Shown: positions 51,765-60,357 of the stretch, one piece after another
Position numbering within the stretch: the stretch's first letter is position 1
How the letters are laid out: each line of letters begins with the position of its first letter
DNA from: Pectobacterium wasabiae CFBP 3304
GTDB lineage: Bacteria; Pseudomonadota; Gammaproteobacteria; Enterobacterales; Enterobacteriaceae
Reading direction: 5' to 3'
DNA length: 64,000 bases
NCBI RefSeq assembly: GCF_001742185.1
Contig: NZ_CP015750.1
Span: forward strand, 4,588,001 to 4,652,000
Position numbers and translations under genes: made by a program
Notes under the pieces: model-generated
The model's input: only the letters and a program-made list of their open reading frames with translations
What the model was told of the DNA's origin: nothing
The model's database searches: none

Positions 51765-53288
51765 ATGACGCTTTTCACCACCGATTATCTGGAGTATTAC
51801 CTGACCCTAGTGAGCTGGGTCGTCCACAACGGTATTTGGGCAGTATTGGTTTCCAGCGGTGTGTTCGTCCTCCCCTTCGTGGCCATCATCATCGACGAGT
51901 GGCTGAGATCCCGTACCGAGGGTGCCGACGAAGGCAACAAGGGCATTCTGTCTTCAATGCGCATTGAAAACCGGGTATGGGTGGCGATCGTGGTGGTGAT
52001 GTTCGCCGGTATTCCGTTCATTGATGTTGACCTCAACACGATCAGGTACGATCAGGCGCGTTCGGCACAGTGCCAGATCAGCGTGCCACAGCCCGAAGAC
52101 ACGGGCTGGTCGCAATCCTTCAGCACCCTCAACAACCAGAGTGCAAAAGTGCCAGTATGGTGGGCCTTCATGCATGCGCTCTCACGCGCGATCACGGGTG
52201 CCTCGGTGTCGGCTATCCCATGCGGCACCGACCTGCGACAAATGCGGATGGAGATCAATGCCACCCGTATTGATGATCCCCTACTGGCTCAGGAAGTCGC
52301 AGACTTTACCCACGACTGCTACGGCCCTGCACGCGCCAAACTGTTCATGAGCCGTCCTGATCTTGATGAAGCACAAATGCACGACGTGACCTGGATCGGC
52401 TCGACCTATTTTGTCAGCACCGGCGGCTTCTATGACACCTACCGCGCCAAGACACCACGTGAGGGCTGGGCTTACGACAGCAATCGTGACGCTGGACTGG
52501 CTCAGGTGCCAAGCGGTGCGGGCTACCCAAGTTGCCGACAGTGGTGGAGTGATGGTGGCAACGGTTTACGCGCGCGCCTGCTGGCACAGGTCGATCCCAG
52601 TCTACTCAGTCGCATCGCCAACTGGGTGGGATTCATCAGCCGAGCAGAGGTAGATGACTCCGTCATCAGGGCGCTTGCTTCTCCCCGCCAGCAAAAACTC
52701 AACCAAGGCAATGTCTACACAGACTATGGCGGTCAAATCGACAAAACCTTACCGAATATCGTCACACGTGCTGCAGGAGACATCGGCATGACCATTGGAG
52801 GGATCGCCGCATTCCCGGCATTGGACGTCGTACGCCAGGCACTGCCGATGGTGCTTGCACTACTGAAGATGGCGCTGGTGATCTGTATCCCTCTGGTGCT
52901 CCTGGTCGGCACCTACGACCTGAAGACCGTTGTCACGCTCAGCATCGTGCAATTTGCGCTGTTCTTTGTGGATTTCTGGTTCCAGCTTGCACGCTGGCTC
53001 GACAGTACGATCCTCGATGCGCTTTACGGATGGGGATGGGGCTGGAATCGGCCGCATAACAATGTTGATCCGCTTGTAGGCATGCACAATACCTTCGGCG
53101 ACATGTTGCTGAACTTCGTTATGGGCTCGATGTTCATTGTACTACCCACATTCTGGATCATGGCGTTGGCTTGGGCAGGCATCCGCGCCGGCAATGTTCT
53201 TCAAGGGCTTGCGGGAGCGACCAGTGATGTCAAAACAGCAGGAGGCAAAGGGGGTGGCATGGCACTTAAATCCGTATCGAAAAAATAA
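51765..53288 (+). CDS. TraG-N-like conjugal transfer membrane protein
   Basis: This 507-residue inner-membrane protein has TM segments near the N terminus (NGIWAVLVSSGVFVLPFVAI, then VWVAIVVVMFAGIPFIDV) and several in the C-terminal third (MVLALLKMALVICIPLVLLV, MLLNFVMGSMFIVLPTFWIM). A large soluble middle includes YYLTLVSWVVHNG-linked motifs and AGYPSCRQWW. It resembles the N-terminal domain of F-like TraG, which helps pilus assembly and mating-pair stabilisation. It is the last plus-strand gene before cargo. ATG 51765 follows GGGGATAT. Confidence 0.87.
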   Translation: MTLFTTDYLEYYLTLVSWVVHNGIWAVLVSSGVFVLPFVAIIIDEWLRSRTEGADEGNKGILSSMRIENRVWVAIVVVMFAGIPFIDVDLNTIRYDQARSAQCQISVPQPEDTGWSQSFSTLNNQSAKVPVWWAFMHALSRAITGASVSAIPCGTDLRQMRMEINATRIDDPLLAQEVADFTHDCYGPARAKLFMSRPDLDEAQMHDVTWIGSTYFVSTGGFYDTYRAKTPREGWAYDSNRDAGLAQVPSGAGYPSCRQWWSDGGNGLRARLLAQVDPSLLSRIANWVGFISRAEVDDSVIRALASPRQQKLNQGNVYTDYGGQIDKTLPNIVTRAAGDIGMTIGGIAAFPALDVVRQALPMVLALLKMALVICIPLVLLVGTYDLKTVVTLSIVQFALFFVDFWFQLARWLDSTILDALYGWGWGWNRPHNNVDPLVGMHNTFGDMLLNFVMGSMFIVLPTFWIMALAWAGIRAGNVLQGLAGATSDVKTAGGKGGGMALKSVSKK

Positions 53289-53294
53289 GCTCTT

Positions 53295-53663
53295 TTAATC
53301 GTCGTCAATATGCGGATCAATACGAAAGCCATCGTAGGTATACAGCCCGAATCCTGCAGGGCCGTTACGCCACTCTGGCTTTGGAGGCTCATCGCCGAAC
53401 CCAGCAGCATTAGCCATCAGGGCAGCAGCGACAACAAAAATAAGCAAGAGAGCCAACCAGAATGCCACATAAAGCAATAGTCCCAGAAGAGCCAGTTTGA
53501 TAATCCACAGCAGAGTAAACACACCCTTCGCAGACATTCCCTGATCGACAAGCCAGCATGATATCTGTTGCTCACAACGCACATAGCCACGCCAGCCTTT
53601 GCCAAGCCAACGGCCAAAGCGTTCTGCAATACTGTTATGGCTCGTGCTATTCATGGTCATCAT
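53295..53663 (-). CDS. DUF3742-family ICE membrane protein
   Basis: This 122-residue protein has a basic N terminus (SIAERFGRWLGKGWRGYVRC), two closely spaced TM helices (LLWIIKLALLGLLLYVAF then LLLIFVVAAALMANAAG) and a C-terminal YTYDGFRIDPHIDDD. It fits DUF3742, a frequent companion of the TraG-like gene on the opposite strand in this ICE class. Function is unknown. The stop lies 6 bp from the end of the TraG-like gene, so the two converge. ATG 53654 is an alternative start. Confidence 0.88.
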   Translation of the reverse strand: MMTMNSTSHNSIAERFGRWLGKGWRGYVRCEQQISCWLVDQGMSAKGVFTLLWIIKLALLGLLLYVAFWLALLLIFVVAAALMANAAGFGDEPPKPEWRNGPAGFGLYTYDGFRIDPHIDDD

Positions 53664-53845
53664 TTGCCTGCATCACCTGTTTGTACCGAAAGCCCACCTT
53701 ACAGCGATTGATACGCGATGTGGTTATAGAAATCGCCTTGTCTACTTAGCTTAGAGCAGAAATACCATACATCAAATATCTAGTTTTTCGGGGGGGAGAA
53801 AAACACTCGGCAGCGGGCAGTTTCAAGAATGGCTTTTGAATGGAA

Positions 53846-54421
53846 TTACTCTGTCCAAGGAATACGCCAGGTACTGCCATCTCGTTCGTTTGTGTAGAGC
53901 TTCCCACCATGCCCACGCTCATCAGTCCGGAAACATTTTTTGTCGCCGTCGCACGTGGTCCATGTTAGACGGGAATTTTTGATCTGCTCATTAAGAGATG
54001 ACAGTTCTGTTCGGCGTTGCTGAATCTCGTCTAACGAAGGCACCAAAAATAAAATAGATGCGATAAAAATCAGCATCATTACAATCTGTGGACCCAGAAT
54101 ATAAAGCCAGTTCTTAAATTTGAGATTTTCTGCCGCTTCCTGGTACTGCTCTGTTGCTATTTTAGCTGCATCATTTGCCTGCCGAAACTTGGCACTCAGT
54201 AGCTCCGCAGCCCGGTTGGCAGTTGTTTCCGCTGAATCAGCTATCTTGTGGGAAACACCTTTTTCCAAAGTTTGAAGGTGGATGCTCATACTTTTAACAA
54301 AAGATTCCAAAGTCGCCGTTGCTTCCCTGGCTTTCTCACCATCGCACTCCGCTGCCTCCCTCAACTTTTTAGCCGCGTCAAAGAACAACTGGACATCATG
54401 ATCTGTCAGGCGTCTATCCAT
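53846..54421 (-). CDS. Membrane-anchored coiled-coil protein of a two-gene cargo unit
   Basis: This protein of about 191 residues has an N-terminal helical, coiled-coil-prone cytoplasmic part (VQLFFDAAKKLREAAE, KAREATATLESFVKSM, SAETTANRAAELLSAKFRQA), one TM helix near residues 106-128 (LGPQIVMMLIFIASILFLVP), and a C-terminal domain with CDGDKKCFRTDERGHGG and STWRIPWTE. It is similar in layout to some mobilisation-type MobC or phage-shock-type membrane proteins, but I cannot name a family. ATG 54421 is chosen for the GGGAG 5 bp upstream; ATG 54433 would overlap the upstream gene by 11 bp. It is translationally linked to the nuclease-like gene. Confidence 0.7.
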   Translation of the reverse strand: MDRRLTDHDVQLFFDAAKKLREAAECDGEKAREATATLESFVKSMSIHLQTLEKGVSHKIADSAETTANRAAELLSAKFRQANDAAKIATEQYQEAAENLKFKNWLYILGPQIVMMLIFIASILFLVPSLDEIQQRRTELSSLNEQIKNSRLTWTTCDGDKKCFRTDERGHGGKLYTNERDGSTWRIPWTE

Positions 54422-54422
54422 G

Positions 54423-55178
54423 TTATCTCCCATAGCTCCGTCCTAGCTCCTTTTGCAGCTCTTTTTTCTTAAGCCCCGTTTCCAATGCTTTTTCCATCTT
54501 CAATTCCTGATATTGCCTATACGCCATCCATTTTTGATAGGACATGTTCAGCGCCATCAAATCCTCCAGCGCAACAAATTCTATGCCACCACCAGAACCC
54601 ACAATCACAATCAGCGCACCCGCACCGGTTTCCCCCGCGCCCTGAAACCAGCGCACAAGCTTCAGATAGTCTTTCTCCAATGCATCCCGCTCATCGTTCT
54701 TCGACGAAACCGCGTCATCCGCCACGGATTCAATGAACCTCTCCAGAGCAAATGGCTGTTTCGCAGGTTTTTCTGTCTCGAATACATCAAGATAAGGAGA
54801 AAAGAATGCTTCAACACCTTTCAGAGCAGAGGGTGCCGTTTCCACATACCAGTGAACTCTGCGAGAGATACTCAGCATTTCCGGCGAACCTTCTATAGCC
54901 GGTAACAGATTCTTGTACCGAGAGAGTTCTTTTTTAGAGTAGTTCCCCTGTGCTTTGAACTCGATAAGACGTAACGTGCCTGGAAAATCGAGCAGAACAT
55001 CACCTAGCGCCTTATCTTCCGGAGTCTGCTGCAACAAACTGACAGCACTCGGAAGGTATCCGGATTTAAGACGTCCTCCTATGGAAACACCCAATCCATA
55101 AAGAAAATTACCAATCACCACGTTTTCATAAAGTTTCACGTTCGTCCTTCCACTGCTCAATAACCATGTAACATCCAT
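54423..55178 (-). CDS. Predicted PD-(D/E)XK nuclease-like protein of the same unit
   Basis: This 251-residue protein shows a plausible PD-(D/E)XK core: ALGDVLLDF with Asp60 (or Asp64), then RLIEFKAQGNYSKKEL with Glu73 and Lys75, the D-x12-ExK spacing. The rest is helical (ERFIESVADDAVSS, then LEKDYLKLVRWFQGAG) and ends in a lysine-rich stretch (LETGLKKKELQKELGRSYG). There is no signal peptide. It is encoded just before the membrane coiled-coil protein with the genes nearly touching. The pair is unlike the conserved backbone and sits alone on the minus strand between TraG and TraI, a position that often holds cargo. The nuclease call is by motif only. Confidence 0.6.
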   Translation of the reverse strand: MDVTWLLSSGRTNVKLYENVVIGNFLYGLGVSIGGRLKSGYLPSAVSLLQQTPEDKALGDVLLDFPGTLRLIEFKAQGNYSKKELSRYKNLLPAIEGSPEMLSISRRVHWYVETAPSALKGVEAFFSPYLDVFETEKPAKQPFALERFIESVADDAVSSKNDERDALEKDYLKLVRWFQGAGETGAGALIVIVGSGGGIEFVALEDLMALNMSYQKWMAYRQYQELKMEKALETGLKKKELQKELGRSYGR

Positions 55179-55503
55179 TTCCCATACATCTTATCTGAAA
55201 ATATCTTTTACCATGAAGCACTCTGCCTCATTACCCCATACATTATTTATTTTTATCAGAAGCATGATCGTTAGAGCCACGCGAAGCCCCATTGACACCT
55301 CTGAGACACAAGACCTTCATATAACCATCCATTTCCCAACACAAAAAGAATTCCCCCCTACCGCATTGATACTCGATGGCACAGACAAACAGCGCTATAT
55401 CAAAAGGCTCCAACAAGGGCAAAACAGGTAATGGAATGGGTTAAGGGGAAAGGCTCTACCCAGAAAAGGAAAAGGCCCGTGACCCCGCACCTGAGGCACC
55501 ACA
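55179..55503. other. Region between the nuclease-like gene and traI; oriT candidate
   Basis: These 325 bp hold the divergent promoters of traI and of the nuclease-like gene. An open frame of 72 codons (55213-55431, plus strand) has no recognisable features, and I do not call it. A purine-rich stretch AAGGGGAAAGGCTCTACCC lies near 55442-55460. Regions beside MOBH relaxase genes can hold the transfer origin, but I see no clear inverted repeat with nick-like flanks. Confidence 0.35.
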
Positions 55504-57294
55504 ATGTTTACTCTGTTCCAGCGAAAAAAGCCCACGCCAGCCCAGCCAGATCTTGTCATGCCAGAAAAAGGGCTACTCCAGCCAGAACCCGCTGCGTCCT
55601 TGCTGGACACGCCTCGTCGGCAAAAGCTGCTGGAACATATCTGGCAACGCACCTCACTCTCTCGCAAGCAATTCATCACACTTTACCGCAGACCTCTGGA
55701 GCGCTACGCAGAGTTGGTACAGTTGTTTCCCGCCTCGGAAACGCATCATCATGCTTACCATGGCGGCATGCTCGATCACGGACTTGAGATCGTCGCCTTT
55801 GCATTGAAACTGCGACAATCCCACCTGCTGCCGGCAGGCACACCTCCGGAAGATCAAGCCACGCAATCAGAAGCCTGGACAGCAGCCATCGCTTATGCAG
55901 CCCTGCTCCACGACATCGGCAAGATCGCCGTTGATCTGCACATTGAGCACGAGGATGGCAGCCTCTGGCACCCCTGGCATGGACCGCTGAAACAGCCCTA
56001 CCGCTTTCGCTACCGGGATGACCGTGAATACCGCCTGCACGGAGCCGCCACTGGCTTGCTCTACCGGCAAATACTCGATGGCCACATCCTCGACTGGCTT
56101 AGCAGCTACCCTGTCCTCTGGACTTCGCTGCTGTATGTGCTCGCTGGCCAATACGAACACGCCGGCATGCTGGGCGAACTCGTCATCCAGGCCGATCGCG
56201 CTTCAGTGGCTCAGGAACTGGGCGGAAATCCCAACCGCGTCATCCTGGCGGCTCCCAAGCAGGCGCTACAGCGCAAGTTACTCGACGGGTTGCGTTACCT
56301 GCTCAAGGAAGAATTGAAAATCAACCAGCCCCAGGCTTCGGATGGCTGGCTGACAGAGGACACGCTTTGGCTGGTCAGCAAGACCGTCTCTGACAAATTG
56401 CGAGCTCATCTGCTGGCACAGGGGATCGAAGGCATTCCATCCAATAACACGGCTGTGTTCAACGTGTTGCAGGAGCATGGCGTACTGCAGCCAACCCTAG
56501 ATGGCAAGGCAATCTGGAAAGCCACCATCAGCAGCGCATCCGGTTGGTCACACAGTTTCACTCTGTTGAAACTCTCTCCGGCATTGATCTGGGAAACATC
56601 CGAGCGCCCGGCCCCCTTCACAGGAACGGTGACGGTAGACATCAGCCCCGCCGATAGCAACGACTTAATACCTGACGTCACTGAACCAGCAGTATCTGCC
56701 TCGTCCACCACACTTGGCATTGCAGCAGCGCAGGCAGCAACAGCGCAACACGCTGTCATGGAAGACATGCTTGCCATGCTGATCCCAACCGAAGCACCTC
56801 ACACCGCACCTCCAGACAGCAACGCATCAGATGCTGATGAGCTAGCCTCGACACAGCCCTTGAATACACAATTCAATCCTGAGCCTACCAAACAACCTTC
56901 CGCCGATCATTTCATGATCTGGCTGCGAGAAGGGGTTCAATCCCGTAAGATCATCATCAATGATGCAAAGGCCCTGATACATAGCGTGGACGATACGGCT
57001 TTTCTAGTCAGCCCTGGCGTTTTCCAGCGCTATGCGCAAGAACACCTGCAAGTCGGGGCGTTTGCAAAACAGGAGAAAATTCAGGACTGGCAGTGGATAC
57101 AGAAACGCTTTGAACATCTGCAAATCCATCGTAAACAAACCAACGGCCTGAACATCTGGGCCTGCACAATCAGTGGACTACGCAAATCACACCGACTGAA
57201 CGGCTACCTGTTATCCGATCCCGAGTTGATTTTTGACGAAGCGCTGCCAAACAACCCGTATCTCTCACTTATATCATCTGCATCAGGATCGTGA
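55504..57294 (+). CDS. traI: MOBH-family relaxase TraI
   Basis: This 596-residue relaxase nicks the ICE at oriT and pilots the DNA into a recipient. The N-terminal TraI_2 domain contains HHHAYHGGMLDHG (residues 81-93), the histidine-rich MOBH signature, and a HD motif LLHDIGK (His136-Asp137). A proline/threonine-rich linker (about 375-455) leads to a C-terminal TraI_2_C domain (FMIWLREGVQSRKIIINDA, then FLVSPGVFQRY). It matches the GI-type ICE relaxase family. ATG 55504 follows GAGGCACCACA. This is the last backbone gene I can assign. Confidence 0.95.
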   Translation: MFTLFQRKKPTPAQPDLVMPEKGLLQPEPAASLLDTPRRQKLLEHIWQRTSLSRKQFITLYRRPLERYAELVQLFPASETHHHAYHGGMLDHGLEIVAFALKLRQSHLLPAGTPPEDQATQSEAWTAAIAYAALLHDIGKIAVDLHIEHEDGSLWHPWHGPLKQPYRFRYRDDREYRLHGAATGLLYRQILDGHILDWLSSYPVLWTSLLYVLAGQYEHAGMLGELVIQADRASVAQELGGNPNRVILAAPKQALQRKLLDGLRYLLKEELKINQPQASDGWLTEDTLWLVSKTVSDKLRAHLLAQGIEGIPSNNTAVFNVLQEHGVLQPTLDGKAIWKATISSASGWSHSFTLLKLSPALIWETSERPAPFTGTVTVDISPADSNDLIPDVTEPAVSASSTTLGIAAAQAATAQHAVMEDMLAMLIPTEAPHTAPPDSNASDADELASTQPLNTQFNPEPTKQPSADHFMIWLREGVQSRKIIINDAKALIHSVDDTAFLVSPGVFQRYAQEHLQVGAFAKQEKIQDWQWIQKRFEHLQIHRKQTNGLNIWACTISGLRKSHRLNGYLLSDPELIFDEALPNNPYLSLISSASGS

Positions 57295-57556
57295 TTTGAT
57301 CGCGATATATTCCCTTTTTTCAGTCCTGGCGTAAAATAGAGCTTCGCCTTTCTTCTCTGTCAAAAAGGTTCGTGCACTTGAAAGTGGTGATATGAAAATG
57401 AGGAAATTAGCACCCAAAGATGAATGCAATGACTTTGCAACTGATTTATATTAACTGCAATTTAACATCTACTAAAAAGCAGAGACAGACAAGATATTTC
57501 CGTCCCTGCTTTGGAATAAAAACCAAAAAATATTACTAAAATAATCCTAGAGCATA

Positions 57557-57904
57557 TCAACTATTTTTTATTTGCTTGACTGCATCCAGAACTTTAGTCG
57601 AATAAGTTAAAGCGGCACCAGCATTCATATTGATCGCCACGCCTAAAGCCTCAGCTATTTCTCCTTCAGACGCGCCTGCTTTAACCGCACTTTCTGAATG
57701 AACAGCGATACATCCTTCGCAGCGGGTGGTCACCGCACAAGCGATCGCAATAAGTTCTCGCGTCTTCTCATCAAGGTGCCCTGTTTTTGCACCAGCGCCA
57801 GCCAAAGTCATTACTCCTTTTAGCGTATCTGGTGAGAGTTTCCCAAGGTCTCCAACTCGCTCAAGTAACCCAGCGCGCATATCTTTCCAATCAGTTACAG
57901 CCAT
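57557..57904 (-). CDS. AhpD-like/carboxymuconolactone decarboxylase-family protein
   Basis: This 115-residue protein has the AhpD/CMD motif VTTRCEGCIAVHSESAVKAG (CxxC with the downstream His), the redox-active centre of alkylhydroperoxidase-like proteins. The rest is the usual all-helical fold (LKGVMTLAGAGAKTGHLDEK and GEIAEALGVAINMN). It would act in peroxide or thiol redox chemistry in the cytoplasm. It is part of an AT-rich cargo group on the minus strand, just after a truncated TetR gene and probably in one transcript with the NmrA gene. Confidence 0.9.
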   Translation of the reverse strand: MAVTDWKDMRAGLLERVGDLGKLSPDTLKGVMTLAGAGAKTGHLDEKTRELIAIACAVTTRCEGCIAVHSESAVKAGASEGEIAEALGVAINMNAGAALTYSTKVLDAVKQIKNS

Positions 57905-57955
57905 ATTTAACTCCTAATTGTCGTCAGTGGATTTATTAGTTTCAAGAGAATATGA

Positions 57956-58162
57956 TCATATCTTCTTGAGATTATCCTGATATATAGAGGTGCTTCTTAG
58001 TACTCGCGACACAATACTTGCGCCTTCAAATGTACCAATTATTAGCCAAGCAGCTTTAAGTGGTAAAATATTTGGTGCAAGCTCGCCAGTTCGCTTTGCT
58101 GCAAGTAAAATTTTATTCAACCAATTGAGTTGAATATTAAAATAATCTGCGGTTAACCCCAC
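57956..58162 (-). pseudogene. TetR-family regulator, C-terminal remnant
   Basis: The 68-codon frame reads ...WLNKILLAAKRTGEL, then ILPLKAAWLIIGTFEGASIV and SRVLRSTSIYQ. This is the ligand-binding C-terminal end of a TetR/AcrR protein. The N-terminal HTH (about 120 residues) is absent: upstream sequence holds a palindrome and the NmrA gene instead. It is therefore a decapitated regulator and probably non-functional; a dominant effector-only fragment is unlikely but possible. Confidence 0.75.
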
Positions 58163-58164
58163 AA

Positions 58165-58186
58165 ATCTATCTACTAGTAGGTAGAT
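58165..58186. promoter_or_regulatory. TetR-type operator palindrome
   Basis: ATCTATCTACTAGTAGGTAGAT is a 22-bp palindrome with one mismatched pair around CTACTAGTAG. Size and symmetry fit TetR-family operators. It abuts the truncated TetR frame, so the original regulator probably bound here and the cognate DNA-binding domain has been lost. Confidence 0.6.
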
Positions 58187-58241
58187 ATTACAGCCTTAAA
58201 AAATTAATCGCAATGCCTTTTTAAAGCATTACCGCAGGCTA

Positions 58242-59084
58242 TCAAATCTTGATTTCATGAAGCCATTGTTCAACAGTTCTTGGTGAAAGACCAAGAAGGG
58301 ACTGAGCGCTTGTGTGCGTGTCGATGGCTGAACCACGAGTTTTGGCTTTGGCTTCATAAGCATCAGCAACTTCATTTGCAGCGGCTTCACCGAAGAGCAC
58401 TGCCAATTTTTTACCAAATTCTTGTGGGGTAATACTTTCGTATCTTATTGTATGCCCAAAATAACTAGAAAAGGCCTCAGCCAGTTCGCTGCCAGTAACA
58501 GCAGGCAGTAATCCTACACTCACAACACCAGTGACTGAACTGTCGGACAGCAGTAAGGAGGCCACATCAGCGATGTCCAGATGAGATGACCAAGACACTG
58601 GGAAATCAGCCCTAAGAGGATAAGGTAGTTTGAACTCCTGTTTAACCGCTTCAATGATGATGGGAAGCAACAGATTTTCCAGATACTGAACAGGGGCAAC
58701 AGTAGCAACGGAAACGCCCGTGTTTTCGACCTCTCTCACTAAAGTCGGCAAAGCGTGCTTTTCATTACTACCAACAAGCTTCCAGCCACTAGTGGAAATA
58801 ACCACTCGTTTTGGTCGCGCTTTATTAATCGCCTCAGCAATGTTGTGTGCATAGCTTAAACGTGTTTCCTCTGAGCCAAGAGGTAAGTGCACAAAAACGC
58901 CTTCGGCATCAGTATAGGCTTTCACAAGAGATTCTACTGATGAGAGATCAACACCAATCCCTCTCCCATTACCAACATTTGCGGGATCGCGAATGGCGGC
59001 AAAAACATTTTTTCCTTCAGCAAGTAACTTTTTGAACAAAGGTGCCCCTTGGGCTCCTGTTGCGCCATGAATAATATATTTCAT
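58242..59084 (-). CDS. NmrA-like NAD(P)-binding oxidoreductase
   Basis: This 280-residue Rossmann-fold protein starts MKYIIHGATGAQGAPLFKKL, with the GATGxxG dinucleotide-binding motif, and continues with ISTSGWKLVG (the NmrA-type segment) and VAPVQYLENLLLP. It is of the atypical SDR/NmrA type, close to quinone oxidoreductases such as QorB. It likely reduces quinones or senses the NAD(P)H/NAD(P)+ ratio. AT-rich codon use differs from the ICE backbone. Its expression was probably under the nearby TetR operator. Confidence 0.88.
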   Translation of the reverse strand: MKYIIHGATGAQGAPLFKKLLAEGKNVFAAIRDPANVGNGRGIGVDLSSVESLVKAYTDAEGVFVHLPLGSEETRLSYAHNIAEAINKARPKRVVISTSGWKLVGSNEKHALPTLVREVENTGVSVATVAPVQYLENLLLPIIIEAVKQEFKLPYPLRADFPVSWSSHLDIADVASLLLSDSSVTGVVSVGLLPAVTGSELAEAFSSYFGHTIRYESITPQEFGKKLAVLFGEAAANEVADAYEAKAKTRGSAIDTHTSAQSLLGLSPRTVEQWLHEIKI

Positions 59085-59327
59085 AAAATTTCCTTGTCAG
59101 GATATTAAAAGGAATGATAATGCAAGTTGTGCATCAGTTACGTCAAATGCACTAATAGAAATTTATGCTTCTGAATCACAATAACTCTTGTTATGGGAAT
59201 ACTGGACTGACCCCACAACTGTAGACATTTCCTGTTCATACATAGAGTTCCCACGGTGCCAGTGTTAGCTATACCCGCTCTCGAACGTTACACGCAGGGC
59301 ATCGGAACAAGGAATGCGTTGTAATGA
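59085..59327. other. Intergenic region with possible insertion sequence remnant
   Basis: About 240 bp, no gene. TGGACTGACCCC followed by TGTAGACATT near 59201-59229 resembles the terminal repeats of some IS3-family elements. No transposase frame is present, so at most an IS end remains. The call is tentative. Confidence 0.25.
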
Positions 59328-60020
59328 TTAATCAGAGTACGGTATTTCCCCTGGGATAAGGGTTATCGGGGTACTTACGAGTCGCGCGGCTAGATCGTGA
59401 ATATATTCATCGGCAATCCCATAGTGGCGAAGTGAGTTATCCAGGCGCAAGACATAATCACGGTTACGCCCAAGGTTTCCAGATGCGACAGAGATATAAG
59501 AAATGACAGTATCGGGAGACGAATCCCTTTCGTAAAGCGGGTGTCCCGTGCTGGCAGCAAAGATAATCGCCTTGACAGTCTGTCCATTGGCAAGTGTGAC
59601 GTCAGCCCATTCAGGTTCATACAACCCCCCTACCATTTCACGCATCCATACCAGCCTGAGCTCATTTTCCAGGTTATCCTGATGGAAACGGTAAGCCAGT
59701 CCTGAAGTACTTCCTCCTCGCTCCAGTGCAAGCATCCTGCCAGGCTGCTCAATATTCCCTCTCCCGAGAATCAGGCGAATACAGAAGCTGCGATGCCAGC
59801 CATCAAGAACAGCCCGTTGCTGTTCTACGAAATGAAAGAGCGGGTTGTAGATAAGAGATCCATAAGCAAAAATCCACAACGGATTACCCCACGAATGAAT
59901 TTCCAGCATGTCTTTCATTGATTTCTCTATACGAGTTTCTGACCACCATTCCAGGCCGGGTACATCCCGAAATGCATTCAGGAATGTTCCGTTATTCAGC
60001 GTCTCTCTGTTCAGAACCAC
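59328..60020 (-). CDS. ChaC-like gamma-glutamylcyclotransferase
   Basis: This 230-residue protein carries the ChaC/GGCT pattern: WIFAYGSLIYNP (the glycine-rich YGSL substrate-binding loop), then WMREMVGGLYEPEW with the catalytic Glu. ChaC enzymes cleave glutathione to 5-oxoproline and Cys-Gly, so it links to thiol redox balance. The frame starts with GTG at 60020. It is separated by 337 bp from the HD-domain gene and may have its own promoter. It is about the size of E. coli ChaC (about 230 residues). Confidence 0.88.
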   Translation of the reverse strand: MVLNRETLNNGTFLNAFRDVPGLEWWSETRIEKSMKDMLEIHSWGNPLWIFAYGSLIYNPLFHFVEQQRAVLDGWHRSFCIRLILGRGNIEQPGRMLALERGGSTSGLAYRFHQDNLENELRLVWMREMVGGLYEPEWADVTLANGQTVKAIIFAASTGHPLYERDSSPDTVISYISVASGNLGRNRDYVLRLDNSLRHYGIADEYIHDLAARLVSTPITLIPGEIPYSD

Positions 60021-60357
60021 AGTTATTCTCTTTTGATTGGTTGACTGTTATTTTCCTTTGGGAAAACTGGAGCAATATAAAAACCTCTGATAATTTGTTT
60101 TTCAGAATGTAATTCCAGCCCTTATGCTCGGCTATCCGGTGCAAGTATGTAGTCCCCCTTCAGAGTGACGTTCCTGAGTAGCGAATAACAGTTGCATCTT
60201 CATTGACGACGTCGTCCACCCTGTGCCTTCACGGTCACAAGCTTATAAACCGCCCAAAAAACAGGGTCACTTTAGGAAGTCATCAGCCGTTCACCAACAG
60301 CAAACCTATCGATCCGGTCGGATCGAGCAGGACATATACTTGCTTAGACCGATATCT
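60021..60357. other. Intergenic region between the HD gene and the ChaC-like gene
   Basis: These 337 bp contain no supportable gene. A short palindrome CGATCCGGTCGGATCG occurs at 60310-60325, 33 bp after the HD-domain gene on its strand. It may mark the end of the operon or be an operator of the ChaC-like gene. Confidence 0.4.

Noticed and set aside
55213..55431. 72-codon frame ahead of traI
   Set aside because: No convincing ribosome binding site or recognisable pattern; lies where promoters and possibly oriT are expected.
60021..60357. Small plus-strand open frames between the ChaC-like and HD genes
   Set aside because: No ribosome binding site, no family features, and composition like the surrounding non-coding DNA.
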